The notes: generated by a model from the sequence alone, not told the origin. A DNA stretch of 64,000 nt from Bacteroidales bacterium (GCA_017394865.1 JAFPWT010000008.1:1-64000); one strand, 5' to 3'. Counted from the first letter of the stretch, positions 37,401-45,858 are shown. Numbers and translations: made by a program.

Positions 37401-40400
37401 ATCCAGTTATCGAAATAGAATTCGAACTGCTTGTAGGTTGAATTGCTAATACTCGTACTGGTACCTATCACCGATTGGAACGTCGACATGTCATCGGGAT
37501 CGGTCATCACACCTGCGTACAAATAATCATAATAACTTGAACTTTGGCCTGCTTTTGCCCAGAATGTCAATTTCAATGTGTTGATGGGATGCTCGTCGGT
37601 ATCGATGGCTGGTAGCACCCATGTCGAAGCGTAGTTGGTGTTTTTCTGTATCTGGAGATAATGACTGCCAGAATGAGCGCTGCTACTGAATTCTTGGATA
37701 TATGGGTAGGTGCCATCGCTGAAATGCCAGCATATGGGGGCGACGTGGCCAGTGGCGTCATCCTCGAAGTCGTGGCTATAAGGGAGCGTCATGAAACCAC
37801 AGTCAGTGGTGAAGTTTTCTGCCTCGACCCATTCGCTGTAATTGTCGTTGCCACAGTTGGTACGCACCCGTGCTTGGTAGGTGGTTACTGCATCGAGGTT
37901 GCTGAAGGTATGGGTAGGTGTGCCGTTTACTGCAACAGACTCGCTCCAGTTGGCATCAGTAGTTTTCTTGTATTGGACCTGCCAATTTGTTACTTCACTG
38001 CCTGGGGTCCAAGTGATGTTGGCGGTATGAGCGGTAACGTTGCTGATTTGAGGAGCTGTGGGTGCAAAGCAAACGCTATTCGTAGTCACAGCGATGTCGT
38101 CAACATAAATTTGTGTAAACCCATCCCCTCTTTCACACTTGAATGCGATATGGCCACCTGTTCCTACGTATGTTTCAAAGTTGACCATATATTGCGAATA
38201 TGTCGTCGAGGCGATTGTGACATCTTGGAATTTTACAAAGGTGGAAGCGTTTTCAGGATCCGACATCACACCTATTGACAAGGGTTCATTCGTACCCGAC
38301 CCCAATTTGGCATAAAATGATATTTGAAGCGTGTTAAGTGCAGCATCCATCTCCGGCAGAACTGCGATTTGATTCAATGCACCGAAATCACTCATGCGAT
38401 AGAACAACATGCAATTAGGCTCAGAATAGGCATTGCTACCAGTAAGGTAGGGATAACCATCTCCTCCATCATTGATTGGTGTCCAACACGGAGGCAAGCC
38501 TTCGCCCGTACCTGAGGCATCGTTATCGAAATTACGAGTATAAGGTATTGACATGGCACCACATTGCGTAGTGAAAGACACCGTTCTCCAAGTGCTCACA
38601 TCATCACCTTCGCATTTTGTTTGGACCCTGGCTCGATAGTCAGTCCCAGGAGAAAGATTGTTCAAGGTACATGTTGGGCTGCTCACAGTCGCCGCATCGA
38701 TCCATTCAGAAGCTGATGCCATTTTGTACTGCACATTCCACGTGCTACCTTCACCTGCATCCCAAGTCAAGACAGCAGAATTGCTTGTGACGCCACTTGC
38801 CGTCAGATTGTTTGGTTTGATACATGTGGGTGCTTCGCCAGGAGTGTAATACATAGTTGTTTTAGGCAAGAATTGATTCAAGCTGGAATAACCACCATAA
38901 CTGGCCAAAGCAGTATTCGAACTAGTATTGGAACCATACCAATAGGTAGCAGCCCCAGTACCAGAAGCAGTCTGAGAAAAGCCTATCAACAAATTACCAC
39001 CAAAATAGGTGAACGGTTTCTTGAAGGCAATTTCCAGCTGGTTATTGACAACGGCAACACTGCCATAATACACTCTAGTGGTGTCGCTCCAATCCATCGT
39101 TGTCGATGCAAACTCGAGCTCATCCACTTCCTTCATACACACATCAAACGTCGCTGCTCCAAAATTAAGATTTGAATATATATATGAGTGGAAAACGAGT
39201 TTTGTAATGGTGGCATTTTCCACACTTGACAAGGCATCGGAAGGAATGATGAATTGGCTACACGTTGTGCTGCCAACTTGCGAACCATAAAACGGAACAT
39301 TCATGGAGAAATCCGAAGCGTCGTTGACTGTTAAATTATAGCATGGCATAAAAGCGCAGACATTGCTCCAATCGCTGATGATATTTTCGCCACAAACTGC
39401 ACGAACATAGGCATAGTATGGAGTGTTCAAGGTCAGTCCTTCCAGAGTATAGGGGTTGGTGCTGACATTGATTATAGTTCCGTTTTCAGGTGTGAAATTC
39501 TCGGTCGTCGAATATGAAATCTGCCATTGGGTCTCATCGCTACCTTTGGTCCATGCCAAAGTTGCGGTGGTTGTACTCACAGCACTTGCATGCAGATTTG
39601 AAGGATTAAAACACTGCGGCGTAAAACCACACACGGTACTCCAGTCGCTGAAATCCTCCTCACTGCATTTGGCACGGACATAAGCATAATAGGTCGTCCC
39701 CGTAGTCAATCCTTCAAGCACCTTATACCGTGTTGTTAACGTGATGGGAGTCGCCGTATTAGGGTTGAAGCCTTCCACATCGGAATATACCAGCTGCCAA
39801 GCCGTCTCATTGCCACCAGCATTCCATGCCAATCTTGCAGAATTGCAGGTGATTTTTGTAGTCCTGAAATTTGTCGGCGTATAGCAACCAACTTCAAAAT
39901 CACAGGCACTGCTCCAATTACTATAGGTGCTTTCGCCATAGTTGGCGCGAACATATGCGTGATATGGCATTCCAGATGACACACTTATCGTATATGGCTT
40001 TGTTTCAGTATTAGACACCGAAGGGGTTGTGCTCGCATTTGGAACATCGCTACCATCAGTGCAATAGATATCCCAATGGTCTTGACCTGCGCGTCCCGAC
40101 CAGTCGAGGGTAGCAGTTGTTGAAGTATAGGTCTGCAAAACCAAATCTTTTGGGGCTAATGCATTCGAATAATTAGCAAAATAAAAGTCATCAACATACA
40201 AGTAATTAGACTCGCCATTGCGCCTTACTGAAATATATTTCGTATTTGCCGGAAACACTTTGCTGTATAAGGTCCATTGTTTGCTGCTTGCCGTTACAAC
40301 TTCTGCATCATATACGAAATCGCTGATGGAACTTCCTTCTATTGAATAGCCGACCTGAAAAGACTGGGGAAAACTCGAGTTGTTGTTTTTATAATAAAAC

Positions 40401-40675
40401 TCGACCAAAAGGCCATCGCTCGTCAATGACAATTCCGGAGAAACAAGATACTGATACTGGTCAGATGTCCCATAAAATTGGAAATAATATTCTCCTGAAT
40501 GCCCAGTACCAGAAACGATACTGAGAGAAAAACTGGAGCCACCCATTGCCCAGCCCTCCTCGTAGAGTTCGTGATTTTCAAAACCGTATTCATACGGCAG
40601 TTCTTTCTGAGCTCTCGCCGCCCAAGGCAGTCCGAAAGCCAGCATCAATAACAATAGTAAAGATTTTGTTTTCAT
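34496..40675 (-). CDS. Giant FN3/cleaved-adhesin surface protein with T9SS sorting domain
   Basis: Secreted adhesin-like protein of 2059 aa. The ATG at 40675 (MKTKSLLLLLMLAFGLPWAARAQ) gives a clean signal peptide; an ATG 36 bases upstream would leave only about five bases of leader after the -7 box. It opens with a jelly-roll domain (about 25-165), then FN3 domains, the unnamed module also found in the 1525 and 9860 genes (about 443-612), and at least three more cleaved-adhesin/MAM-like jelly rolls between FN3 units (marked by YVDDI and WYVDDVKV). A beta-helix-like part and the shared C-terminal block follow, ending LQIIDVMGRV...GAYVLRL, a type A T9SS signal. No catalytic centre recognised. 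Probably binds protein or glycan at the cell surface. A small anchor-like protein gene follows by 11 bases. Confidence 0.85.
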   Translation of the reverse strand: MKTKSLLLLLMLAFGLPWAARAQKELPYEYGFENHELYEEGWAMGGSSFSLSIVSGTGHSGEYYFQFYGTSDQYQYLVSPELSLTSDGLLVEFYYKNNNSSFPQSFQVGYSIEGSSISDFVYDAEVVTASSKQWTLYSKVFPANTKYISVRRNGESNYLYVDDFYFANYSNALAPKDLVLQTYTSTTATLDWSGRAGQDHWDIYCTDGSDVPNASTTPSVSNTETKPYTISVSSGMPYHAYVRANYGESTYSNWSSACDFEVGCYTPTNFRTTKITCNSARLAWNAGGNETAWQLVYSDVEGFNPNTATPITLTTRYKVLEGLTTGTTYYAYVRAKCSEEDFSDWSTVCGFTPQCFNPSNLHASAVSTTTATLAWTKGSDETQWQISYSTTENFTPENGTIINVSTNPYTLEGLTLNTPYYAYVRAVCGENIISDWSNVCAFMPCYNLTVNDASDFSMNVPFYGSQVGSTTCSQFIIPSDALSSVENATITKLVFHSYIYSNLNFGAATFDVCMKEVDELEFASTTMDWSDTTRVYYGSVAVVNNQLEIAFKKPFTYFGGNLLIGFSQTASGTGAATYWYGSNTSSNTALASYGGYSSLNQFLPKTTMYYTPGEAPTCIKPNNLTASGVTSNSAVLTWDAGEGSTWNVQYKMASASEWIDAATVSSPTCTLNNLSPGTDYRARVQTKCEGDDVSTWRTVSFTTQCGAMSIPYTRNFDNDASGTGEGLPPCWTPINDGGDGYPYLTGSNAYSEPNCMLFYRMSDFGALNQIAVLPEMDAALNTLQISFYAKLGSGTNEPLSIGVMSDPENASTFVKFQDVTIASTTYSQYMVNFETYVGTGGHIAFKCERGDGFTQIYVDDIAVTTNSVCFAPTAPQISNVTAHTANITWTPGSEVTNWQVQYKKTTDANWSESVAVNGTPTHTFSNLDAVTTYQARVRTNCGNDNYSEWVEAENFTTDCGFMTLPYSHDFEDDATGHVAPICWHFSDGTYPYIQEFSSSAHSGSHYLQIQKNTNYASTWVLPAIDTDEHPINTLKLTFWAKAGQSSSYYDYLYAGVMTDPDDMSTFQSVIGTSTSISNSTYKQFEFYFDNWMGEGNYIALRYAGSTPYCIDDIEISVAPTCRQPLDLSTQYAYAHEAEIRWKSRDLRQRNYQVSYSTDENFNPENGTIVDVEFENTLVNAGTEYRDYYLTCLNANTTYYYYVRANCGNGDFSEWSEDYASLTTGEACPAPYGFYANTVKNTYAKLQWYGDFDEEWEFRYKKTADEDWTTVTDMELMSGEGSELIYRLTGLEPGAEYEAQLRRHCGIYSCPTVDDGYSDWVSETFTTTTGCSAPEPWMCLTHMGTSAKLEWYQTGEERQWQIRYRLDEEWPYPEENIVLTDEMPEARKQRWTIEGLQTNSMYYWQVRAYCDSEHQSDWSDEKYFFTGGEKVTVDKTHPFYEDFEGDDMPDGWMRCNQYNYDLDYYYPWSFTLAEGPSWDERPGNHGMYNNSDDYHGSTSVLTPEMHIDGNAYSAKLSFWDYCDYGPSAISGQNISYGSMQVMVSSDHGENFDYVWWSFGPKRYWHQFFVDLDEYIGRDIIIRFDYWWANNNPNFDWYVDDVKVQVFDNAFGIGSGITSGDWDDPSMWGNGTPDGDDDVIINANVTIPNGVVAEANNIVINTDTINTGGRAQKFGKLTIANGGQLITNNAVEVTAQKTISPWTINPVGGWYLIASPLSEAYIPAGSMVSNTYDLYRLNNTTWENFKNTDEHADFTSLVNGQGYLYANSDNTTLEFTGEIKTYDAGNNTVMVTEGWSLIGNPYTFEVYPNTSYYVMNGTRTGLDPQTKQSSNAVPPCTGIIVKASTSGTVAFSKEAPAGQTGGGSLQITLTQANTRSAESIDNAIVSFNQDDNLAKFYFGESNANIYLPQNGEEYAIVSAESQGELPLNFKTTENGSYTLGFNSVDTEFSYLHLIDNLTGADINLLETPSYSFDARHSDYTSRFKIVFVKGDAEMGDNFAFISNGQIIVSGKGILQIIDVMGRVIENHEANDRIVTNGLTPGAYVLRLIDGDNVKNQKIIIK

Positions 40676-40723
40676 GATTTTATAGTTTTGCTTTTTACTT
40701 GTTTTTTTCATTTTTCAACGTTG

Positions 40724-40731
40724 CAAAACTA
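40724..40731 (-). promoter_or_regulatory. Bacteroidetes -7 box for the giant FN3 gene
   Basis: Minus strand reads TAGTTTTG (TAnnTTTG). The expected transcript start near 40717 leaves a ~41-base leader to the ATG at 40675, which decides the start choice. Confidence 0.65.
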
Positions 40732-40827
40732 CCTTATATAAAAGAGGTGGCTATGGGTAATTTTTCCTATCTCCACTAAAAGTTATCAACAAAATAAGAT
40801 TTATTGGACAACGAGGCTACAGTTCAC

Positions 40828-40857
40828 TTGACAAATGAATTTTTCATATTATTTTTG
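40828..40857 (+). promoter_or_regulatory. Strong distal promoter of the toxin-antitoxin pair
   Basis: TTG (40828-40830, extended TTGAC) and TATTTTTG (40850-40857) with 19 bases between match the Bacteroidetes consensus. A transcript from here would include an alternative antitoxin start at 40922. Confidence 0.65.
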
Positions 40858-40956
40858 CAAATGAAAACTATATGAAACTGAATTAATATAAATTACTAAT
40901 TAACATAAAAAACATAGAATTATGGCCGATTTATTACATTTATCAAATTATTTTAG

Positions 40957-40964
40957 TATCTTTG
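40957..40964 (+). promoter_or_regulatory. Proximal -7 box of the toxin-antitoxin pair
   Basis: TATCTTTG is an exact TAnnTTTG match, 15 bases before the ATG at 40979. It lies inside the longer possible antitoxin frame. Confidence 0.6.
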
Positions 40965-40978
40965 CGGCAACAAAACCA

Positions 40979-41236
40979 ATGCGTAATATGACTGCCTCAG
41001 AGATGAAATACGCTTTATTTAAGGAGATCGAATCCATCGATGACGAGGTATTGCTTCGTAAGATAATTGCGTTGGTTAAAAGTATTACCCAGGCTCAACC
41101 CACCGAAGCCCTTACCGAAGATGATTTAAAGGATATTTCAGATTTTGTCCGCAACATGAGCGTCAAAACAGATATCCCAGGAACATTAGATGCTAAAGAA
41201 TTAATGCACGAACATTGGGTTGAGCGTTATGAATAA
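40979..41236 (+). CDS. Antitoxin of a PIN-domain toxin-antitoxin pair
   Basis: Small protein of 85 aa, helical, beginning MRNMTASEMKYALFKEI; the start could also be the ATG at 40988, or at 40922 if the distal promoter is used (104 aa). No well-defined DNA-binding fold is obvious. The role is inferred from position: the PIN toxin gene starts inside its last codons (8-base overlap), the usual arrangement of type II antitoxin-toxin pairs, and similar short proteins opening MTxxEL precede PIN toxins in Bacteroidetes. It would bind and inhibit the toxin and may repress the pair. Confidence 0.75.
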   Translation: MRNMTASEMKYALFKEIESIDDEVLLRKIIALVKSITQAQPTEALTEDDLKDISDFVRNMSVKTDIPGTLDAKELMHEHWVERYE

Positions 41237-41669
41237 ACTATTCTTAGATACCAACGTGGTGATAGATTTCCTTTGTGAACGCGAGGGTTTCTATCTACCA
41301 GCCACAAGACTTATTGCCAAAGGTTACCAAAAAAAAGAGGAGTTGTTCTGTTCATCCTTAACATTTGCCACCGCAAGCTACTTGATGGAGAGAACTGGAA
41401 TTCCAAATGATGTTGTATTTTATAAGTTATCTAATTTCCTTAAGGTCTGCAAACCCACTACTGTCGACTGTAACATTATCGAAGAAGCCTTGACTTCCAG
41501 CTTTATCGATTTTGAGGATGCACTTCAGTATTATTCTGCAAGAAGTTGCGGAGCGAACATCATCATTACCAGAAACAAAAGTGATTTCATGGCTTCAGAA
41601 CTGCCAGTCCTAACACCAAATGAATATCTCGACAAGAAGTTAGCAAAAAATGAGAACGACTTCAGCTAG
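41229..41669 (+). CDS. PIN-domain toxin (predicted ribonuclease)
   Basis: Protein of 146 aa with PIN-fold acidic residues in the expected order: Asp7 (LFLDTN), Glu54 (SYLME), Asp97 (DFEDAL) and Asp119 (NKSDF). PIN toxins cut RNA in a Mg2+-dependent way; the RNA target here is unknown. The ATG at 41229 overlaps the antitoxin stop by eight bases; an upstream TTG at 41220 is less likely. The 3' end overlaps the convergent response-regulator gene by four bases. Confidence 0.88.
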   Translation: MNKLFLDTNVVIDFLCEREGFYLPATRLIAKGYQKKEELFCSSLTFATASYLMERTGIPNDVVFYKLSNFLKVCKPTTVDCNIIEEALTSSFIDFEDALQYYSARSCGANIIITRNKSDFMASELPVLTPNEYLDKKLAKNENDFS

Positions 41670-42313
41670 CTGACTAACCCTACCCGGAAAGCGTAGAGGA
41701 TCAACTCGGAGGTGGACTTCACGCCGAGCTTGGTAAAAATCTTGTCCTTGTGATTCTCCACCGTATGTGCACTGATGTCTAGCTCTTCGGCGATCTGCTT
41801 GGCGCTTTTGCCAGCCGCGCACAAGCTGATGATATCCATCTCACGACGGGTCAAACTGTTCAAAAGCTCCATATCGGACTTCACATCCTGCTGCAAACGC
41901 ATGGTGTTCATATGCGTGAAATCGTGCCCCTGCATCACCGATGCCAACACTGTGGCAATCTCATCAGGACGGACGCTTTTGCTCATGAAACCGTTGATGC
42001 CGCTGTCCAACAACTGCTGCACCGTGGCGCCTCCGGCCTCGCCCGATAGCATCACGATCTTCAAGTCCAAACCCAAACGCTTGACCGCATCAATGACGTC
42101 CTTGCCTGTACCGTCAGGCAAAGCATAGTCCAATAAGATCAAGTCGATGTCACGGCCGTGTTGCTCCAAAAACTTGACAGCCTGACGGACGTCCTCAGCC
42201 TCAGATTCCAACACACAGCCATAACCAGAATTGGTCAACGCCATACGAACACCAAGCCTACACAAAGGTTGATCCTCAACTAACAGAATCCGTATCGTCC
42301 TACCCTCTCCCAT
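41666..42313 (-). CDS. NarL/FixJ-family response regulator
   Basis: DNA-binding response regulator of 215 aa. The receiver domain (about 7-125) carries Glu13/Asp14, phosphoacceptor Asp62 (LLDYALPDG) and Lys112 (FMSKSV). The C-terminal LuxR-type helix-turn-helix (about 148-210) contains LTRREMDIISLCAAGKSAKQIA and SAHTVENHKDKIFTKL. It starts one base after the stop of the sensor-kinase gene, so it is very likely its partner. Targets unknown. Confidence 0.93.
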   Translation of the reverse strand: MGEGRTIRILLVEDQPLCRLGVRMALTNSGYGCVLESEAEDVRQAVKFLEQHGRDIDLILLDYALPDGTGKDVIDAVKRLGLDLKIVMLSGEAGGATVQQLLDSGINGFMSKSVRPDEIATVLASVMQGHDFTHMNTMRLQQDVKSDMELLNSLTRREMDIISLCAAGKSAKQIAEELDISAHTVENHKDKIFTKLGVKSTSELILYAFRVGLVS

Positions 42314-42314
42314 C

Positions 42315-44189
42315 TCAACTCCTTTTGATACTAAACCTTACCGTAGTGCCCTCGTCGATGACGCTCTCCACACGAATGGCCTCTCCCATCTTGTCGAGCA
42401 ACTGCTTGCTCACAAACAAACCGATGCCCGTGCCAGTCTCCCCACCTGTGCCGCTCGACGAGTTGGAGACAAAACGGAAGATCTTCTCCAACTTCTGCTC
42501 GGTGATACCCTTCCCGTTGTCCTGCACAGCAAGCCAGAGAATATCGCCGTCCTCCTCTACCCTAACATGAATCTCGCCATTGGGATAGGAGAACTTCACC
42601 GCGTTGGAGAGCAGGTTTTGCAACACCAGGCTCACCACACTAGGATCACTGTGAACCACCAGTGTCGGATCAACCTCGTTACTCACCTTCAGTGACTTGA
42701 CGCCCGCCGAATAGTCAATGCTCCTCAGGCTCTCGTCAACCAACTTAGACAAATTAAAATGTTCAGGAGTGACCTCGCCATGCTCCAACACGCTCTTCAC
42801 CCATTGTAAGATATTGTACAATCGATCACTCAACGCCTCCGAGGTCGACCTCAACATCATCAGACTGGCCTTTCGGTCGGTATCGTTCATGCTGTCATAA
42901 TACGAACAAAGCTGCTCCAAGACGCTGCAAATGGCCGACACCGGGGTCTTCACATCGTGCGAGACGATCGACATCAGCCGATCCTTCAACTCGTTAAGTC
43001 GGGTAAGCTCTTGGTTACGTTTCTTTCGCATCTGCGCCAGACGCCACCAGATCATAAACAGCGCGAACAACACCACAGCCAGCACCACCAGACCGATGGC
43101 AAGCAGTCGAATCTGCCGGTTCTTGGCCTGCTGCATCGCCAGTTCATGCTCCTTTTCCTGGGTAGCATAACGCACCTGATAGTCGCGGATGAGCTTTTGC
43201 TGGTTTTCACCGAAGATGGAGTCCTTCATGACCACGCTACGTTCGAGATACTCCAGCGCCTTAGCCGGGTTGCTGGCACGGAGGTCACGGTAGCCAGCCT
43301 CCAACGCGTCATGTAGAAGACCGTCGTAATGGTTTTCCTCAGCCATGGCAATAGCCTTGGTGTAATCGCCTCTCTGCAGATTGAGAACCGCTTGGAGGAA
43401 CAGTTCATTGTTATCCTCAGCCAGACGGAGTGCCTCATCGAGGATGTCGGTATCGCCCGTCGCTTTCGAGAACGTCATCATACGGTTGATGATCTTGTTG
43501 GGTGTATCCTGATAGCGCTGCGAGAGATCGAGCGACTGCTCAGCCAGTCTGACGGCGTCATCGGACTTTTTTTGGACGATGTAAACCTCCGCCAGATTCT
43601 GATAATAAGTAGCTAGATCGAGATTCGATGCAGTGTCGTTAGCTTGCACCTCGCCGAGCATCGCAATGCATTTATTGTAGATCTCCTCCGCCACGTCATA
43701 TTCGTTCATGGCCAAATGGATCTCGGCGATGTTGTTCATCACATAACGTTTGTTGACCTCGGCCATTTCGTCGCCGATCTCGTCCATCAGGTCGCTGCAG
43801 TGGTTATAGCAGTCGATGGCCTTATCGAACTGTCCGAGCCGTTGGTAGGCATTGGCGAGGGTCATGTAACACCCCGCCTCGTTGAAAAAATCGCCAATGT
43901 TTTGATAATGCTCAATACCGATTTCCGAATAGGTGATCACATGCTGGAAGTCGTCGTGGCTGAAAAAATAGAGGATCATCGTGCGGAGCACTTTCAACTT
44001 AATCTCGTCTTTATCAGTCTCAAGCTCGAAGTTCGGCTCACGTCCAATCACGTTGTCGATGGCTACAGCCGCCTGATAGGCGGTCTCACCCCTACTACGA
44101 TCAAAAACCTGATAAAGGCTGTCCAGATCCTGAGCAGGTAACGACCAGCTAAGAACCATCAACCAAACGACGACCAATAGCTTTTTCAC
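42315..44189 (-). CDS. TPR-containing sensor histidine kinase
   Basis: Membrane-bound sensor of 624 aa. Signal peptide, a periplasmic TPR array (about 25-330, with repeats such as YMTLANAYQRLGQFDKAIDCY), coiled coil, one transmembrane helix (about 363-385, LLAIGLVVLAVVLFALF), HisKA domain with His413 in IVSHDVKTP, and a HATPase domain (NLLSNAVKFS, DNGKGI, GTGIGLFVSKQLL). No ATG fits: the frame opens at TTG 44195 or GTG 44189; I prefer GTG because it gives VKKLLVVV as a normal signal start. It sits three to nine bases after folD and one base before its regulator. The TPR sensor may read a protein or peptide signal in the periplasm; this is inference. Confidence 0.9.
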   Translation of the reverse strand: MKKLLVVVWLMVLSWSLPAQDLDSLYQVFDRSRGETAYQAAVAIDNVIGREPNFELETDKDEIKLKVLRTMILYFFSHDDFQHVITYSEIGIEHYQNIGDFFNEAGCYMTLANAYQRLGQFDKAIDCYNHCSDLMDEIGDEMAEVNKRYVMNNIAEIHLAMNEYDVAEEIYNKCIAMLGEVQANDTASNLDLATYYQNLAEVYIVQKKSDDAVRLAEQSLDLSQRYQDTPNKIINRMMTFSKATGDTDILDEALRLAEDNNELFLQAVLNLQRGDYTKAIAMAEENHYDGLLHDALEAGYRDLRASNPAKALEYLERSVVMKDSIFGENQQKLIRDYQVRYATQEKEHELAMQQAKNRQIRLLAIGLVVLAVVLFALFMIWWRLAQMRKKRNQELTRLNELKDRLMSIVSHDVKTPVSAICSVLEQLCSYYDSMNDTDRKASLMMLRSTSEALSDRLYNILQWVKSVLEHGEVTPEHFNLSKLVDESLRSIDYSAGVKSLKVSNEVDPTLVVHSDPSVVSLVLQNLLSNAVKFSYPNGEIHVRVEEDGDILWLAVQDNGKGITEQKLEKIFRFVSNSSSGTGGETGTGIGLFVSKQLLDKMGEAIRVESVIDEGTTVRFSIKRS

Positions 44190-44198
44190 GGTCAAGGT

Positions 44199-45086
44199 TT
44201 ATTCCTTCGGATAGATTTCGCCTTTTGCAGCCTTCAGGGTGTTTTGAAGCAGCGACACGATGGTCATTGGGCCTACGCCACCCGGGACGGGGGTGATCTT
44301 CGCGGCCACCTTGTAGACTTCGTCGTAGTCAACGTCACCGAGGATCTTGTAGCCCTTGGGACTATCGGGATCGTCCACGCGATGGATACCCACGTCGATG
44401 ACTGTGGCACCAGGCTTCACCATATCGGCGGTCACAAAGCCTTGTTTGCCGATGGCAGCCACCAGGATGTCAGCTCTGCGGCAGATCTCAGCCAGATTTT
44501 TGGTCTTGCTGTGGCAAAGTGTCACCGTAGCGTCAATGCCCTTGCGCGACATGAGGATGGCCATAGGCGTACCTACGATGTTGGAGCGGCCCAGCACCAC
44601 CACGTCCTTGCCGACGGTCTCGATGCCGGAACGTTTAATGAGTTCCATGATGCCGTTAGGGGTGGCAGGTATAAAGCAAGGCAGTCCAAGCTGAAGCCGT
44701 CCGACGTTGATGCTGGTGAAGCCGTCCACGTCCTTCGAGGGCTTGATGGCGTTGATCACCTTGTCCTCGTCGATATGTTTCGGCAGCGGCAACTGGATGA
44801 TGTAGCCGTCAATTTCGGGATCTTCGTTGAGGAACTTCACGGTATCAAGAAGCTCTTGCTCCGTGGTTGTAACCGGCAGTCGGTACACCGATGAGGTCAT
44901 GCCCACCGAGTGACAGGCTTTCTCTTTAGAAGCCACATAGGTCTTGCTGGCGCCGTCATCGCCAAGGATGACTGCTGCCAGATGTGGAGCGGGTTTGCCA
45001 TGGTCGATCATGTCGGCCACTTCGGCTGCGATTTCTTTTTTGATTTGGTCGGAAATCAGTTTTCCGTCGATGATTTTATTGTCCAT
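44199..45086 (-). CDS. folD: Bifunctional methylenetetrahydrofolate dehydrogenase/methenyltetrahydrofolate cyclohydrolase
   Basis: Cytoplasmic one-carbon enzyme of 295 aa, usual length. It interconverts 5,10-methylene-THF and 10-formyl-THF. Family motifs: YVASKEKACHSVGM with the conserved Lys, QLPLPKHID, KDVDGFTSINVG, VVLGRSNIVGTPMA and KPGATVIDVGIHR. It lies 12 bases after the TonB-C gene and just before a two-component system, with no promoter visible between them. Together with gcvT elsewhere in the window it supports folate-based C1 use from glycine. Confidence 0.97.
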   Translation of the reverse strand: MDNKIIDGKLISDQIKKEIAAEVADMIDHGKPAPHLAAVILGDDGASKTYVASKEKACHSVGMTSSVYRLPVTTTEQELLDTVKFLNEDPEIDGYIIQLPLPKHIDEDKVINAIKPSKDVDGFTSINVGRLQLGLPCFIPATPNGIMELIKRSGIETVGKDVVVLGRSNIVGTPMAILMSRKGIDATVTLCHSKTKNLAEICRRADILVAAIGKQGFVTADMVKPGATVIDVGIHRVDDPDSPKGYKILGDVDYDEVYKVAAKITPVPGGVGPMTIVSLLQNTLKAAKGEIYPKE

Positions 45087-45098
45087 ATTATCTTATTA

Positions 45099-45809
45099 TT
45101 ACAATTTAAAGACTACTGGAAGATTATAGCTTACACGCACAGGTTTACCACGCTGTGTGCCGGGTTTCCATTTCGGCATGGCTTTCACCACACGGACTGC
45201 TTCCTCGTCGCAGCCACTACCAATGCCTCGCATTACTTCAACATTAGAAACCGAGCCGTCTTTCTCAATCACAAAGCTGACGAACACCTTGCCTTGAATG
45301 CCTGCTTTTTGGGCTTCAACGGGATAAACGATGTTTTGTGACAGGTATTCTGACATTTTTGCCGAGCCACCGGGGAACTCAGGCATCACCTCCGCAATGG
45401 TAAAAACCACATCATCCGGTTTTTCTTCTACTACTACCCATTCAGATTCAGACTCGGACCCACCTCTCTGTAACGCATCCTCTGTCTCATCTTCATCGGT
45501 CTCACAGTCCCACTGTTCCAGCAGCATCTCACACCGATTTGTGATTCTTTCCAACCAATCATCAAGTTCTTGTTCCTCTTTTTCGGTCATCCGCTCATCG
45601 TCAGCATACTCAACATCGGAATAGCGAAGGATATCCATGTAAAAACCAAAAATGGATAGATAGAGATCATCACATGTAGTAGCGCTATTGACTCCTTTCT
45701 CAAATCTTTCGACACACTCTTTTGCATCCAGATACTCTTTGTGTGGTCTGGCATAGGAAGTCACGCCGATTAGAAAAACAACGATTACCGTTAAAAATAG
45801 TTTTTTCAT
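45099..45809 (-). CDS. Secreted protein with TonB C-terminal domain
   Basis: Protein of 236 aa. A cleavable-looking signal peptide (about 1-20) replaces the long N-terminal anchor of classic TonB. The middle is helical and acidic. The C-terminal domain (about 145-236) has the TonB-C pattern: MPEFPGGSAKMSEYLSQNI, YPVEAQKAGIQGKVFVSFV, GSGCDEEAVRVVKAMPKWKPG and RVSYNLPVVF. It probably acts in the periplasm, but energy transduction is doubtful without a membrane anchor or proline-rich spacer. No -7 box is seen in the 49-base gap after ffh, so it is likely cotranscribed with it. Confidence 0.85.
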   Translation of the reverse strand: MKKLFLTVIVVFLIGVTSYARPHKEYLDAKECVERFEKGVNSATTCDDLYLSIFGFYMDILRYSDVEYADDERMTEKEEQELDDWLERITNRCEMLLEQWDCETDEDETEDALQRGGSESESEWVVVEEKPDDVVFTIAEVMPEFPGGSAKMSEYLSQNIVYPVEAQKAGIQGKVFVSFVIEKDGSVSNVEVMRGIGSGCDEEAVRVVKAMPKWKPGTQRGKPVRVSYNLPVVFKL

Positions 45810-45858
45810 GATGATATCCCTTGATCCGTGTCGGGCGCAACTTTTTTCTTGAATGATC

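Larger units (their letters stand above)
40676..40978. other. AT-rich divergent intergenic region with at least three promoters
   Basis: Separates the giant surface-protein gene (minus) from the toxin-antitoxin pair (plus). It contains a minus-strand -7 box (40724-40731), a strong plus-strand promoter (40828-40857) and a second plus-strand box (40957-40964). No RNA gene or further ORF is convincing; an open frame from 40922 is an extension of the antitoxin frame. Confidence 0.6.

Noticed and set aside
40676-40711. Upstream ATG for the giant FN3 protein
   Set aside because: It leaves only about five bases of leader after the -7 box and adds a lysine-rich stretch before a complete signal peptide at 40675.
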